From: Clostridiales bacterium UBA1701
GTDB lineage: Bacteria > Bacillota > Clostridia > Oscillospirales > Oscillospiraceae
NCBI GenBank assembly: GCA_002320035.1
Contig: DCJL01000001.1
Coordinates: 13,201 to 77,200, forward strand
Length of the DNA: 64,000 nucleotides
Reading direction: 5' to 3'
A program made the position numbers and the translations under genes. The stretch's first letter is position 1; every line of letters starts with the position of its first letter. Shown piece by piece: positions 1 to 8,982 of this stretch. The notes below the pieces were generated by a model, which had not been told where the DNA came from, searched no databases, and saw only the letters and a list, made by a program, of their open reading frames with translations.

Positions 1-1
1 C

Positions 2-30
2 TTGTGCATTGCGGCTTTTCAGGATATAAT
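2..30 (+). promoter_or_regulatory. weak sigma-A-like promoter
   Basis: TTGTGC (2-7) and a perfect TATAAT (25-30) are separated by 17 bp, upstream of the operon that starts at 117. The -35 box matches only at TTG, so this is a tentative call. The rest of the first 116 bases shows nothing else. Confidence 0.35.
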
Positions 31-116
31 AGTCAAGTCCGCAATTTATTTTTCTTGCTGATATTTGATTATTATACTGTATCTGACCTTTACGGTCAAG
101 GTTTGGAGGCTGGGTT

Positions 117-1235
117 ATGACGGAAATTTATCTCATTCGGCACGCGCAGGCAGAGGGCAATCTCTACCGGATGATGCAGGGGCATTGGGACGGGGACGTG
201 ACGGACATGGGCCGCCGCCAGATAGAAGCCCTTGCCCAGCGGCTTAAGGACGAAAGAATCGACGCCCTCTATTCAAGCGACCTGTACCGCACCCGGCTCA
301 CAGCCTGCGCCGTCACAAAATATCACGATATCCCCATACACACCGACAAAAGACTCCGGGAGATCAACGTGGGTCCCTGGGAGACGCTGTTTTTCGCAAA
401 CGTAATGCACGATGAGCCGGAATCCGCCGGTCTTTTCATGCACGACCCGGACAAATGGCATATTGAGGGGGCAGAGACTTACGCAGATGTAACCGCCAGA
501 GCTTATCCCTGCCTGGAGGAGATTGCCCTGGCGCACCCCGGACAGCGGGTGGCCGTCGTGAGTCACGGAGTCACCATCCGCTGCCTGTTGTCAAAAATAA
601 GCGGGATCAGCCTCAGGGACACGGAAAATCTCCCCATCTGCCGCAACACCGCCATATCCAAGCTCCGCTTCGAGGCCGGGCGCTTTACGGCGGAATATAT
701 GAATGATTATTCCCACATAATCCCTCTGGGCTCTCTGGCCTGGAGCAAATCCGCCGACCTGCGCCACGAGAGCTTCAATCCCGCTTCGGACCGGGCATAT
801 TACGAGCGCTGCTATGCCGACGCCTGGCAGGCGGCCCACGGGAATCTGGATGGGTTTTCCCCCGCGGCATATTTTGAATCGGCGGTAAAGCACTATAAAA
901 AGGACCCGGGCGCAGTGCTGCGCATGTACGCGGGAGAGCAGCCCGCCGGGCTTATTGATCTGGACACCGGTCGGGGCGCCCACGCGGGCGTGGGTTGGAT
1001 AAGCCTTTTGTACCTGCATCCGGAATTCCGGTATCAGGGCTGCGGGATTCAGCTTCTGGCCCGGGCTATCGCCAAATACGCCGCCCTGGGCCGCCGCCGT
1101 CTGCGGCTCCACGCGGCGGCGGACAACGCCCCGGCTCTGGCTTTTTATAAAAAGCACGGCTTTGAAGCGCTGGGCAGCGAGGAGGACGGCCGCCTGCTGC
1201 TGATGGAGCGGAAGCTGGGGAGGCAGGCACAATGA
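117..1235 (+). CDS. histidine phosphatase / GNAT acetyltransferase fusion protein
   Basis: Two domains are visible. Residues 1-200 form a phosphoglycerate-mutase-like histidine phosphatase: the catalytic LIRHAQAEGN lies at residues 5-14 and a second conserved His in VVSHGVTIRCL. Residues about 230-370 look like a GNAT N-acetyltransferase, with the acetyl-CoA-binding RYQGCGIQLL stretch and the typical C-terminal AADNAPALAFYKKHGFEALG. Substrates cannot be told from sequence; the first domain presumably removes phosphate from a small metabolite or sugar phosphate and the second acetylates an amine. The ATG is preceded by GGAGG at about 105-109. The stop overlaps the next start by four bases (ATGA), so translation is probably coupled. 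It is the first gene of a four-gene operon. Confidence 0.85.
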   Translation: MTEIYLIRHAQAEGNLYRMMQGHWDGDVTDMGRRQIEALAQRLKDERIDALYSSDLYRTRLTACAVTKYHDIPIHTDKRLREINVGPWETLFFANVMHDEPESAGLFMHDPDKWHIEGAETYADVTARAYPCLEEIALAHPGQRVAVVSHGVTIRCLLSKISGISLRDTENLPICRNTAISKLRFEAGRFTAEYMNDYSHIIPLGSLAWSKSADLRHESFNPASDRAYYERCYADAWQAAHGNLDGFSPAAYFESAVKHYKKDPGAVLRMYAGEQPAGLIDLDTGRGAHAGVGWISLLYLHPEFRYQGCGIQLLARAIAKYAALGRRRLRLHAAADNAPALAFYKKHGFEALGSEEDGRLLLMERKLGRQAQ

Positions 1236-2332
1236 AGGGAATGAAGGCAAGAGTCACTCGCCTGGTACTTCCTCCAAAGCGGAGGATCCTTGTGATTTCC
1301 GATATCCACGCGAATATTCCATACTTTGAAGGTCTGCTGAAAAAGACGGGTTTTTCGGAGCGGGACGAGCTTATAATAGACGGGGATTTTCTGGAAAAGG
1401 GAGAGAACAGTCTTGGCATCCTGCGCCGTCTCATGGACATGAGCCGGGCAGGGAACACCCATGTGGTCTGCGGCAACTGCGACGATTGGGCGGACATCTA
1501 CTCTTCCTTCTGGAATGAGTATCACGACGAGCATGTAATGCAGTACATTCTCTGGAAAAAAAGCGGCCTTTTATGGGACATGTGCAACGCCGCAGGCATC
1601 GACCCCTTTGAGCTTGAAAATTTTTCCTCCGCCAAGGAGCGGCTTTTAAGCTGTTTTCCCGAGGAATGGCGCTTTCTCTCCGCGCTTCCCCACGCCATAG
1701 AGACGGAGCGCTTTGTCTTTGCCCACGCGGGTATGCGGCCGGATATCCCCATCACAGAGCAGGACGCCGAGGATTTTGACCGCTGTGACAGCTTCCTCAC
1801 CCGGGGCTGGCGCTTTGACAAGTGGGTGATCGTGGGCCATTGGCCGGTGATGCTCTATGGGGCGGACAAAGTCTGCGCCAATCCCATTGTGGACCGGGAG
1901 AAGAAAATCGTCAGCATAGACGGCGGCTGTGTCCTCAAGGATGACGGGCAGTTGAACGCCCTGATCATCCCCGACAGGGACAGCGAGGATTTTGGCTTCA
2001 TCTCCTATGATCCCTTCCCCGTAAAAACCGCCCTGAACGACCAGGCCGGGGGCGGCCCCTCCTATTACATCCGCTGGGGCGACAGCCGGGTACAGGTCCT
2101 GAAGCGAGGTGCGGAATTCTCCCGCTGCCGTCATGTGCGTACGGGCTATGAGATGGATATTCTTACAAAATATCTTTTTACCGACAACGAATTTACCGAC
2201 TGCAACGACTGCACGGATTATGTTCTCCCCATCCAAGCCGGGGACAAGCTCCGGGTGGTGGAGGAAACTTCACGCGGGTACTTTGTAAAACGCAAGGGCT
2301 GGTCGGGCTGGTATTACGGAGAACTGGAATGA
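1232..2332 (+). CDS. calcineurin-like metallophosphoesterase with C-terminal SH3-like segment
   Basis: The metallophosphoesterase motifs occur in order: DIHAN near residue 24, GDFLEKGE, GNCDDW, HAG and GHWPV, which together supply the di-metal site. The spacing is like that of bis(5'-nucleosyl)tetraphosphatase/serine-threonine phosphatase-type enzymes. The last ~55 residues (AGDKLRVVEETSRGYFVKRK, then GWSGWYYG) resemble a bacterial SH3 domain, which often binds peptide or cell wall; no signal peptide is seen, so here it is probably cytoplasmic. Start and stop both overlap the neighbours by four bases. The substrate is unknown. Confidence 0.83.
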   Translation: MKGMKARVTRLVLPPKRRILVISDIHANIPYFEGLLKKTGFSERDELIIDGDFLEKGENSLGILRRLMDMSRAGNTHVVCGNCDDWADIYSSFWNEYHDEHVMQYILWKKSGLLWDMCNAAGIDPFELENFSSAKERLLSCFPEEWRFLSALPHAIETERFVFAHAGMRPDIPITEQDAEDFDRCDSFLTRGWRFDKWVIVGHWPVMLYGADKVCANPIVDREKKIVSIDGGCVLKDDGQLNALIIPDRDSEDFGFISYDPFPVKTALNDQAGGGPSYYIRWGDSRVQVLKRGAEFSRCRHVRTGYEMDILTKYLFTDNEFTDCNDCTDYVLPIQAGDKLRVVEETSRGYFVKRKGWSGWYYGELE

Positions 2333-4293
2333 GTGAATTATTTGAATTTCTGCCCGTATCCAAAGCAGACATGGAGAGCCGCGGCTGGTGGTGGTACGAC
2401 TTTCTGCTGGTCACCGGGGACGCCTATGTGGATCACCCCAGCTTCGGGCCCACGGTCATAGGCCGGGTGCTGGAGGCGGCGGGCTACCGGGTGGCGATCC
2501 TGGCCCAGCCGGACTGGCACTCCGCCGAAGCGTTCAGAGCCATGGGAAGGCCCAGGCTCGGCGTGATGATCGGCTCCGGGAATCTGGATTCCATGGTGGC
2601 CCACTATACCGCCGCCAAAAAACGCCGCAGCGAGGACTTCTACTCTCCCGGTAAAAAGGCGGGCCTGAGGCCCGATCACGCGGTGATCGTCTACGCCAAC
2701 CGGGCCAGGGAGGCTTTCCCCGAGCTGCCCATCATCATCGGCGGGCTGGAGGCTTCTCTGCGCCGCTTTGCTCACTATGACTACTGGGATGATAAAGTGC
2801 GTCGCAGCGCCCTCATAGACGCGGGAGCGGATATTCTGGTCTACGGCATGGGGGAGTACGCCAGCCTTGAAATTGCCCGCAGGCTCAAAAAGAAAGAGCC
2901 TGTCTCCGCCCTGACGGATATCAGAGGCACCGCCGTCGCCGTGGCCGACCCGGCAGCCTGCGCCTTTGAGAGCCTGCGCCTGCCCTCTTATGAGGCGGTC
3001 TGCCGCAGCGGTGAGGAATACGCTCTGGCCACAAAGCTTGAATATGCCGAGCACGACCCCGTCCGTGGCCGGGCACTGATACAGGAGCACGAGAAACGCT
3101 TCCTTATCGTCAATCCCCCCGCCATGCCCCTGCCCACGGCGGAGCTGGATCGGGTGGCGGAGCTGCCCTACACCCGCCAGTACCACCCCATGTACGAGCC
3201 TCTGGGCGGCGTGCCCGCCATTGAGGAAGTCAAATTTTCGGTGATCCACAACCGGGGCTGCTTCGGCGGCTGCAATTTCTGCTCCCTGGCTTTTCATCAG
3301 GGCCGCATGATCAGCTCCCGCAGCCATGAGAGCGTCATCCGGGAAGTGACAGCGCTGACAAAGCTGCCGGATTTCAAGGGCTATATCAACGATGTGGGCG
3401 GTCCCTCTGCCAATTTCCGCCATCCCTCCTGCCAGAAGCAGCTCAAATGCGGCATGTGCGCCGAGCGGCGCTGCCTTGCGCCCACGCCCTGTCCCAATCT
3501 GGACGCGGACCATTCGGACTATCTGGCCCTTCTCCGAAAGCTCCGGGCCATCCCGGGGGTGAAAAAGGTATTTGTCCGCAGCGGCATCCGCTATGACTAT
3601 ATGCTGGAGGATAAAAACGGGGATTTCTTCTCGGAGCTTGTGAAATACCACATTTCCGGCCAGTTGAAGGTGGCCCCGGAACATTGCATTGACTCGGTGC
3701 TGGACTACATGGGCAAGCCTCATATCGGGGTTTACGAGAAATTCATGGACAAGTACCGCCGCCTGAACGACAAATATTCCAAGGAACAGTATATTGTCCC
3801 CTATCTCATGTCCTCCCATCCGGGCAGCACCCTGCAGGATGCGGTTGCGCTGGCGGAGTACCTGAACAAAACCGGCCGCCAGCCCGAGCAGGTGCAGGAT
3901 TTTTATCCTACTCCCGGCACCGTGTCCACCTGCATGTATTACACCGGCATTGACCCTATGACCATGCAGCCTGTGTATGTGGCAAAAAACTTTCATGATA
4001 AGGCCATGCAGCGGGCTCTGCTCCAGTGGAAGCGGCCGGACAAGCGAAAGCTCGTGATCGAGGCGCTGAAAGAGGCAGGCCGTGAGGACCTGATCGGCTT
4101 CGGGCCCGGCTGTCTGGTGCGGCCTGACAGGGGAGGCAGGCCCTCCGGCAAAGGCCCCAAAACGGAGGGAGAAGGAAAAAAGCCCAGGCGGGCCAAAGAG
4201 CCCGAAAAGGCCCCAAAGCCCGTGAAAAAGGCCGGTTGGGCCAGGGCAAGACCCAGGAAGAACGCCCGTCCCGGCGGGAAGAAGAGGGGCTGA
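2329..4293 (+). CDS. YgiQ family radical SAM protein
   Basis: A 654-residue member of the YgiQ/UPF0313 radical SAM family. The CxxxCxxC 4Fe-4S motif appears as NRGCFGGCNFCS near residues 308-319. It is preceded by an N-terminal B12-binding-like region (VTGDAYVDHPSFGPTVIGRV) and followed by the family-typical GYINDVGGPSANF and KCGMCAERRC stretches. Reductive cleavage of S-adenosylmethionine is expected; the physiological substrate is unknown in the whole family. The C-terminal ~60 residues are very rich in Lys, Arg, Pro and Gly, suggesting a disordered nucleic-acid-binding tail. It is translationally coupled to the genes on either side. Confidence 0.93.
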   Translation: MSELFEFLPVSKADMESRGWWWYDFLLVTGDAYVDHPSFGPTVIGRVLEAAGYRVAILAQPDWHSAEAFRAMGRPRLGVMIGSGNLDSMVAHYTAAKKRRSEDFYSPGKKAGLRPDHAVIVYANRAREAFPELPIIIGGLEASLRRFAHYDYWDDKVRRSALIDAGADILVYGMGEYASLEIARRLKKKEPVSALTDIRGTAVAVADPAACAFESLRLPSYEAVCRSGEEYALATKLEYAEHDPVRGRALIQEHEKRFLIVNPPAMPLPTAELDRVAELPYTRQYHPMYEPLGGVPAIEEVKFSVIHNRGCFGGCNFCSLAFHQGRMISSRSHESVIREVTALTKLPDFKGYINDVGGPSANFRHPSCQKQLKCGMCAERRCLAPTPCPNLDADHSDYLALLRKLRAIPGVKKVFVRSGIRYDYMLEDKNGDFFSELVKYHISGQLKVAPEHCIDSVLDYMGKPHIGVYEKFMDKYRRLNDKYSKEQYIVPYLMSSHPGSTLQDAVALAEYLNKTGRQPEQVQDFYPTPGTVSTCMYYTGIDPMTMQPVYVAKNFHDKAMQRALLQWKRPDKRKLVIEALKEAGREDLIGFGPGCLVRPDRGGRPSGKGPKTEGEGKKPRRAKEPEKAPKPVKKAGWARARPRKNARPGGKKRG

Positions 4294-4294
4294 C

Positions 4295-4585
4295 ATGACC
4301 GTGTTCTTTGAAGAGCCCGTTTATCTTCTTCTGCTCTGGCTTGCCGTAATGAGTACTGCGCTGTTTTTCCTCATGGGCGCCGACAAGCGCCGGGCAAGGC
4401 GGGGCTCCCGCCGGGTGCCCGAGGCCCGGCTCTTCCTGCTGGCCTTTCTGGGCGGCGCCATCGGCGGCACGCTGGGCATGTACGCCTTCCGCCATAAAAC
4501 CCGCCACTGGTATTTTGCTCTGGGCTTTCCCGCGGCGGCTCTTCTCCAGATTGCCGCCTGCGTCTTTCTTAAAGTTAAATTATGA
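4295..4585 (+). CDS. DUF1294 family small membrane protein
   Basis: A 96-residue protein with three hydrophobic segments (residues 8-28, 46-65 and 74-94). The conserved DUF1294 pattern MGADKRRARRGSRRVPE is followed by LGGAIGGTLGMYAFRHKTRH. The function of this inner-membrane family is unknown. It starts two bases after the YgiQ stop and probably ends the operon, since a strong hairpin follows. Confidence 0.85.
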   Translation: MTVFFEEPVYLLLLWLAVMSTALFFLMGADKRRARRGSRRVPEARLFLLAFLGGAIGGTLGMYAFRHKTRHWYFALGFPAAALLQIAACVFLKVKL

Positions 4586-4598
4586 ATTCCGTCTCGCC

Positions 4599-4632
4599 GC
4601 CCCCATGAATGTGTTTCATCATTCATGGGGGC
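4599..4632. terminator. hairpin terminator after the DUF1294 operon
   Basis: A 13-bp perfect stem, GCCCCCATGAATG (4599-4611) with CATTCATGGGGGC (4620-4632), has an eight-base loop. A T-rich stretch follows after a few bases. It closes the operon that starts at 117. Confidence 0.75.
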
Positions 4633-4693
4633 ATGTTCTCTTTTCCATAAAAATTTTGCATGGTTTTATGCCAATTTAACAGGTTTTCTCCTG

Positions 4694-4723
4694 TTGCGGG
4701 AAGCGCTTTTCATCGTATATAAT
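4694..4723 (+). promoter_or_regulatory. promoter of the PEP/pyruvate-binding protein gene
   Basis: TTGCGG (4694-4699), an 18-bp spacer and TATAAT (4718-4723) lie 27 bases before the ATG at 4750. The gene is preceded by AAGGAGG (4736-4742). Confidence 0.5.
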
Positions 4724-4749
4724 GAATTATTATTGAAGGAGGCGCGGCC

Positions 4750-7320
4750 ATGAACGATGAAACTCGTATAAGCACCGGCCTTGAGGGGCTTGACCTTACG
4801 CTGGACTTTCTCCGCCCGGGCGACACCGTGACCTGGCAGATAGAAAATATCGGAGACTACGCCTTTGTAACCACAAAATTTGTCACCAACGCCGCTCTCA
4901 GCGGAAAGCGGATCGTTTACCTGCGCTTTGGGGACCATGAGGAGATTATTGACGCGCAGGCCCTGGCCCGGCGCGGGGCCAACATAAAAAAATACAGCCT
5001 TGATCCCAGCGTGGGCTTTGAGACCTTTGCCGTGCAGGTGCACAGGATCATAAGCGGGGAGGCGCCAGGGGCCTTTTATATCTCGGACTGCCTCTCTGAG
5101 CTGCAGAAATACTGGTTTTCCGACCTGATGATCTGTAACTTTTTCTGCCTTACCAACGCCTTTTCCCAGGAGCGGGGCTCCGTCTCCTATGTGGCCATAA
5201 AATACGAGCGGCACATCTATGAGACCATTTCCCGTATCCGCCACGCCACCCCCGTGCTCATGAACATCCGCAGTCTCGGGGGCAGCATCTATATCCATCC
5301 GCTCAAGGCCGCTGGGCGGAGTACAAGAACCATGTACTTCCCCCTGAAAATTACCGGGGACAGAAGCGGCATTGTCACCTCCAGTTCCGACACCTATTCC
5401 ATTTTTGATATCTTCACCCAGACCGGCGAGCGCCGGGACTGCTGGGACAGCATGTTTGACTCCGTGGCGCAGGGACAGGCGGAGCCTACGGACCCGGATG
5501 GGGTGGCGCTGAAGGAAAACATCATGCGCTGCCTGCTGGGTACGGAGCCGAAACGTCTGGAGCTCTGCCGGAAATATTTTTCTGTGGGCGATTTGATGGA
5601 TGTAAAAAAACGGGAGATCGGCACGGGCTGTATCGGCGGCAAGGCAGTGGGCATGCTGCTGGCCCGAAATATAATCCGGGACACGGATCCTGTGCTTTAC
5701 AACAGCCGCCTGGAGCCTCACGACTCCTATTTTATCGGCGCGGACGTTTTTTACACCTATGCCGTCCAGAACAATACCTGGGACCTGCGCACCCGGATGA
5801 TAGAGCCGGAGGACTACATCCGCATTGCCCCGGAGTTCCGGGAGAGGCTTCTCCGCGGCAGCTTCATGCCCACGATAAAGGAGCAGTTTCTCTCCATGCT
5901 GGAGTATTTCGGCCAGTCCCCCATCATCGTCCGCTCCAGCTCGATTCTGGAGGACGGTTTTGGCAACGCCTTCGCTGGCAAGTATGACAGCGTATTCTGC
6001 CCGAATCAGGGTCCTCTGGAGGAGCGCTACCGGGTGTTTGAGGACGCAGTGCGCACCGTTTACGCCAGCACCGTCAGCCCCGAAGCAATCAAATACCGGG
6101 CGGACAGAAAGCTCCTGGACCGGGACGAGCAGATGGCCCTGCTCGTGATGCGCGTCAGCGGCGACTGCCACGGAGATTATTACTATCCTCATCTGGCCGG
6201 GGTGGGTCATTCCCAGAATCTCTATGTAAACGGCGCCGTGACCGGGGAGAACAGAGGCATGCTGCGCCTTGTGTTCGGCATGGGCACAAGGGCAGTTGAC
6301 CGGGAGGCGGACGATTATGCCCGCTTCATAAGCCTTGACCGGCCTCTGGCTCCGCCCATGGTGGAATACGGAGACGAGTATCGTTTCTCTCAGCACCATG
6401 TGGATCTGATCGATCTGAGCCGCAACCGCTTTCGGGATGTGAAAGCCGAAGAACTGAGCCGGCGGGACATGGGGGCAGATCCCTCTCTGTTCTTTGAGCC
6501 GGACATGGCCACCGCCGCCCGATACCGGGAGCTGGGGCTGAACGATGAACCCGTTCCGGAGATTATCAGCTTTTCAAAGCTCCTGCGGCAGACGGACTTT
6601 ACGGATGTGATGACAAGGCTCATGGCCATCCTTGCCGCGAAATATAATTATCCCGTGGACGTAGAATACGCCTGCAACTTCACCCCCGGCGGGGACTACC
6701 GGATCAACCTTCTCCAATGCCGCCCGCTCCAGACCCACGGGCTGGGCCAGGCGGGTGTTATGCCCAAGGTAAAGGACTTCTTTTTCCGCATAAAGGGCAA
6801 CTTCATGGGAGGAAACGCCTGTATTCCCGTGCGCTACGCCGTGTTTATAAAGGTGGAGCCCTACCTGGCTCTGCCCGAGGGGAGAAAATATTCGGTTGCC
6901 CGGAAGGTCGGAGAGCTGAACGGGCTGCTCCGGGAAAAAAACGCCGTTCTCATCGGCCCCGGCCGCTGGGGCACCACTACGCCCAGTCTGGGCGTGCCTG
7001 TGAGCTTCGCCGAGATAAACAAATACTCCTGTATGTGCGAGCTGGCATATCAATCCCATGGGCTGCGGCCGGAGCTGTCTTACGGCAGCCATTTCTTCCA
7101 GGATCTGGTTGAAACAGGCATTTTTTACACCGCCGTGTATCAGGGGGAGGAGGGCTGCACGTTCAACGAGGCCCTGTTTGACCTCTATCCCGACCGTTAC
7201 CGGGCGCTCACGGGAGACGAGAGCTTTGAGGGCGTCATAAAGGTCTATGACCTGGGCGAGAATGGCGCTATCCTTTTCTCTGAAATTGCCAGCCAGGATT
7301 GCTTTCTGGCTGCGCTTTGA
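4750..7320 (+). CDS. PEP/pyruvate-binding domain-containing protein
   Basis: An 856-residue protein. Residues ~1-200 resemble a degenerate RecA/KaiC-type fold (STGLEGLDLTLDFLRPGDTV) without a Walker A motif. From about residue 290 (GGKAVGMLLARNI) it follows the nucleotide-binding N-terminal domain of PEP synthase/pyruvate phosphate dikinase, including SPIIVRSSSILEDGFGNAFA near residue 390. A C-terminal block near residue 736 (GPGRWGTTTPSLGVPVSF) is characteristic of this Firmicutes subfamily. The swivelling phosphohistidine domain and the PEP-binding barrel of true PEP synthase are absent, so it cannot make PEP by itself. It may be an ATP-dependent kinase or sensor. The real substrate is unknown. 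It is followed by bioY after 18 bases. Confidence 0.8.
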   Translation: MNDETRISTGLEGLDLTLDFLRPGDTVTWQIENIGDYAFVTTKFVTNAALSGKRIVYLRFGDHEEIIDAQALARRGANIKKYSLDPSVGFETFAVQVHRIISGEAPGAFYISDCLSELQKYWFSDLMICNFFCLTNAFSQERGSVSYVAIKYERHIYETISRIRHATPVLMNIRSLGGSIYIHPLKAAGRSTRTMYFPLKITGDRSGIVTSSSDTYSIFDIFTQTGERRDCWDSMFDSVAQGQAEPTDPDGVALKENIMRCLLGTEPKRLELCRKYFSVGDLMDVKKREIGTGCIGGKAVGMLLARNIIRDTDPVLYNSRLEPHDSYFIGADVFYTYAVQNNTWDLRTRMIEPEDYIRIAPEFRERLLRGSFMPTIKEQFLSMLEYFGQSPIIVRSSSILEDGFGNAFAGKYDSVFCPNQGPLEERYRVFEDAVRTVYASTVSPEAIKYRADRKLLDRDEQMALLVMRVSGDCHGDYYYPHLAGVGHSQNLYVNGAVTGENRGMLRLVFGMGTRAVDREADDYARFISLDRPLAPPMVEYGDEYRFSQHHVDLIDLSRNRFRDVKAEELSRRDMGADPSLFFEPDMATAARYRELGLNDEPVPEIISFSKLLRQTDFTDVMTRLMAILAAKYNYPVDVEYACNFTPGGDYRINLLQCRPLQTHGLGQAGVMPKVKDFFFRIKGNFMGGNACIPVRYAVFIKVEPYLALPEGRKYSVARKVGELNGLLREKNAVLIGPGRWGTTTPSLGVPVSFAEINKYSCMCELAYQSHGLRPELSYGSHFFQDLVETGIFYTAVYQGEEGCTFNEALFDLYPDRYRALTGDESFEGVIKVYDLGENGAILFSEIASQDCFLAAL

Positions 7321-7338
7321 AAGGAGCCAACGCGGATC

Positions 7339-7911
7339 ATGAAGCAAAAACAGAACCTTTCCACGGCGGATATGAGCTATATCGCCATGATGACGGTGGT
7401 CATCGCCGTTTGCTCTTGGATATATGTACCCTCGGCGGTGCCCTTCACCATGCAGACCTTCGGGGTTTTCTGCGCCCTGGGCCTGCTGGGCGGGCGGCGG
7501 GGCTTTCTGGCCGTGCTGCTGTATGTGCTGATGGGCGCGGCAGGACTGCCGGTATTCTCGGGCTTTACCGGGGGGCTTGGCCAGCTTCTGGGACCCACGG
7601 GGGGCTATATTCTGGGCTTTCTGCTGATGGCGCTGGCCTACCGGCTCACGGACCGCAGGCCGGAGCGGAGCCTGAAGAGCATGGCCGCCGCCATGCTTCT
7701 GGGCCTTGCCCTGTGCTATGCCTTCGGAACGGCCTGGTTCACCTTTGTGTATTCCCGCGCCTCCGGCCCCATAGGCCCTCTGACAGCCCTGGCCTGGTGC
7801 GTTTTTCCCTTTCTCCTGCCCGACGCGATAAAGCTCTCCCTGGCCCTGCTGCTCATCAAAACGCTGGGCAAATATATAAAGTTCGGCCGTGTGACAAATT
7901 CCGAGCGCTGA
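7339..7911 (+). CDS. bioY: BioY family biotin transporter S component
   Basis: A 190-residue, six-helix membrane protein with the BioY hallmarks VPFTMQTFGVFCALGLLGGR and GLPVFSGFTGGLGQLLGPTG, then GYILGF. It is the substrate-binding (S) component for biotin, working alone or with ECF energizing subunits that are not encoded nearby. AAAGGAG stands upstream of the ATG. No BirA-type operator was recognised, and the gene probably shares a transcript with the PEP/pyruvate-binding protein gene. Confidence 0.92.
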   Translation: MKQKQNLSTADMSYIAMMTVVIAVCSWIYVPSAVPFTMQTFGVFCALGLLGGRRGFLAVLLYVLMGAAGLPVFSGFTGGLGQLLGPTGGYILGFLLMALAYRLTDRRPERSLKSMAAAMLLGLALCYAFGTAWFTFVYSRASGPIGPLTALAWCVFPFLLPDAIKLSLALLLIKTLGKYIKFGRVTNSER

Positions 7912-7928
7912 GCCCGCCGTTCTTCTTT

Positions 7929-7958
7929 CCCCTCTCCCAAAAGGAGAGGGGCTTTTTT
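7929..7958 (+). terminator. intrinsic terminator after bioY
   Basis: CCCCTCTCC (7929-7937) pairs with GGAGAGGGG (7943-7951), and the run of six T's at 7953-7958 follows. Confidence 0.9.
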
Positions 7959-8055
7959 ACGGGCTTTTTACCGGAGCGGGGTATAATATTTTTCATTGCG
8001 CCGCTAAAGTGGAAGCATAAAAGCTTGAGAACACCGGCATAAAAAGGAGAATCCC

Positions 8056-8982
8056 ATGAAACAGGCCATAATAGACATTGGTTCAAACTCAATGCGACTG
8101 ACGGTATATGAAACCGACGGCAAAGCCTTTCGCCCCCTTTTCAGAGAAAAGGTAATGGCGGGGCTGGCCGGCTATGTGGAAAAAGGCGCGCTAAGCCCGG
8201 AGGGGCTTGAGCGGGCCGTCGCCGGGCTTCGGGAATTCAAAAGCACGGCGGAGACCCTCGGCATAAACAATATGGCAGTTTTTGCAACGGCCTCCCTGCG
8301 GAACATTTCCAACACAAAAGAGGCGCTCGCCGCCATAAAGGAGGCTACGGGCTATGCCGTGGACCTTATCAGCGGCCGGGAGGAGGCCCTTTACGGCTAC
8401 GCCGGGGCTATGGTTGAGCTGGGGCTGAGCCAGGGGGCCTTTGTTGACATAGGCGGGGCCAGTACAGAGATTGCCTCCTTCTCCCCCGGCGAGCCCGTCT
8501 CCGGGCTCAGCTTCGGCATAGGCTCGTTGAGCCTCTACCGGGACTGCGTGAAAAAAATCCTCCCCGGCCATGACGCCCTGAAAAAGCTCCGCCGCGTTAT
8601 CGAGACGGAGATAGACAGCCAGAGCCTTTTTGAGTTTCTGCCCAGAACGCCTTTGGCCTGTGTGGGAGGCACCTCCAGAGCGGTTTTGAAGCTGGCCGGG
8701 AAACTGTACTCCCTGCCGCCGGAGTGCCGCCGGGTCACGGCGGAGCAGTTGAGCGGCCTCTGCGCCCTGCTGTGCAAAGGGGACAGAGCGGCTCTGGATC
8801 TGATTTTGAAGCTGGAACCGGACAGAATACACACCATTGTCCCAGGAATTCTGATTTTACAGCATATCTGCGGGCTTTTTGGGGCGAAAGAAATCGTCGT
8901 GAGCAAATATGGCGTAAGGGAGGGCTATTTATGCGCGAAGGTGCTGGGAAACAATATGCCTACACCCAAAACAGAGAGCTGA
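8056..8982 (+). CDS. Ppx/GppA family phosphatase (exopolyphosphatase-like)
   Basis: A 308-residue protein of the actin-fold Ppx/GppA family: the N-terminal IDIGSNSMRLTVYE phosphate loop, SGREEALYGYAGA and the second glycine-rich loop FVDIGGASTEIASF. It has the short two-subdomain length typical of Firmicutes, without the C-terminal HD-like domain of E. coli Ppx. It likely hydrolyses terminal phosphate from polyphosphate or pppGpp. The partner polyphosphate kinase gene starts inside its 3' end (52-base overlap), which supports a polyphosphate role. AAAAGGAG precedes the ATG. Confidence 0.9.
   Translation: MKQAIIDIGSNSMRLTVYETDGKAFRPLFREKVMAGLAGYVEKGALSPEGLERAVAGLREFKSTAETLGINNMAVFATASLRNISNTKEALAAIKEATGYAVDLISGREEALYGYAGAMVELGLSQGAFVDIGGASTEIASFSPGEPVSGLSFGIGSLSLYRDCVKKILPGHDALKKLRRVIETEIDSQSLFEFLPRTPLACVGGTSRAVLKLAGKLYSLPPECRRVTAEQLSGLCALLCKGDRAALDLILKLEPDRIHTIVPGILILQHICGLFGAKEIVVSKYGVREGYLCAKVLGNNMPTPKTES

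Noticed and set aside
2338..4296. A 652-codon open frame on the minus strand opposite the YgiQ gene
   Set aside because: It mirrors the YgiQ gene in a GC-rich frame; its translation is low in complexity, has no ribosome binding site and no recognisable domain.
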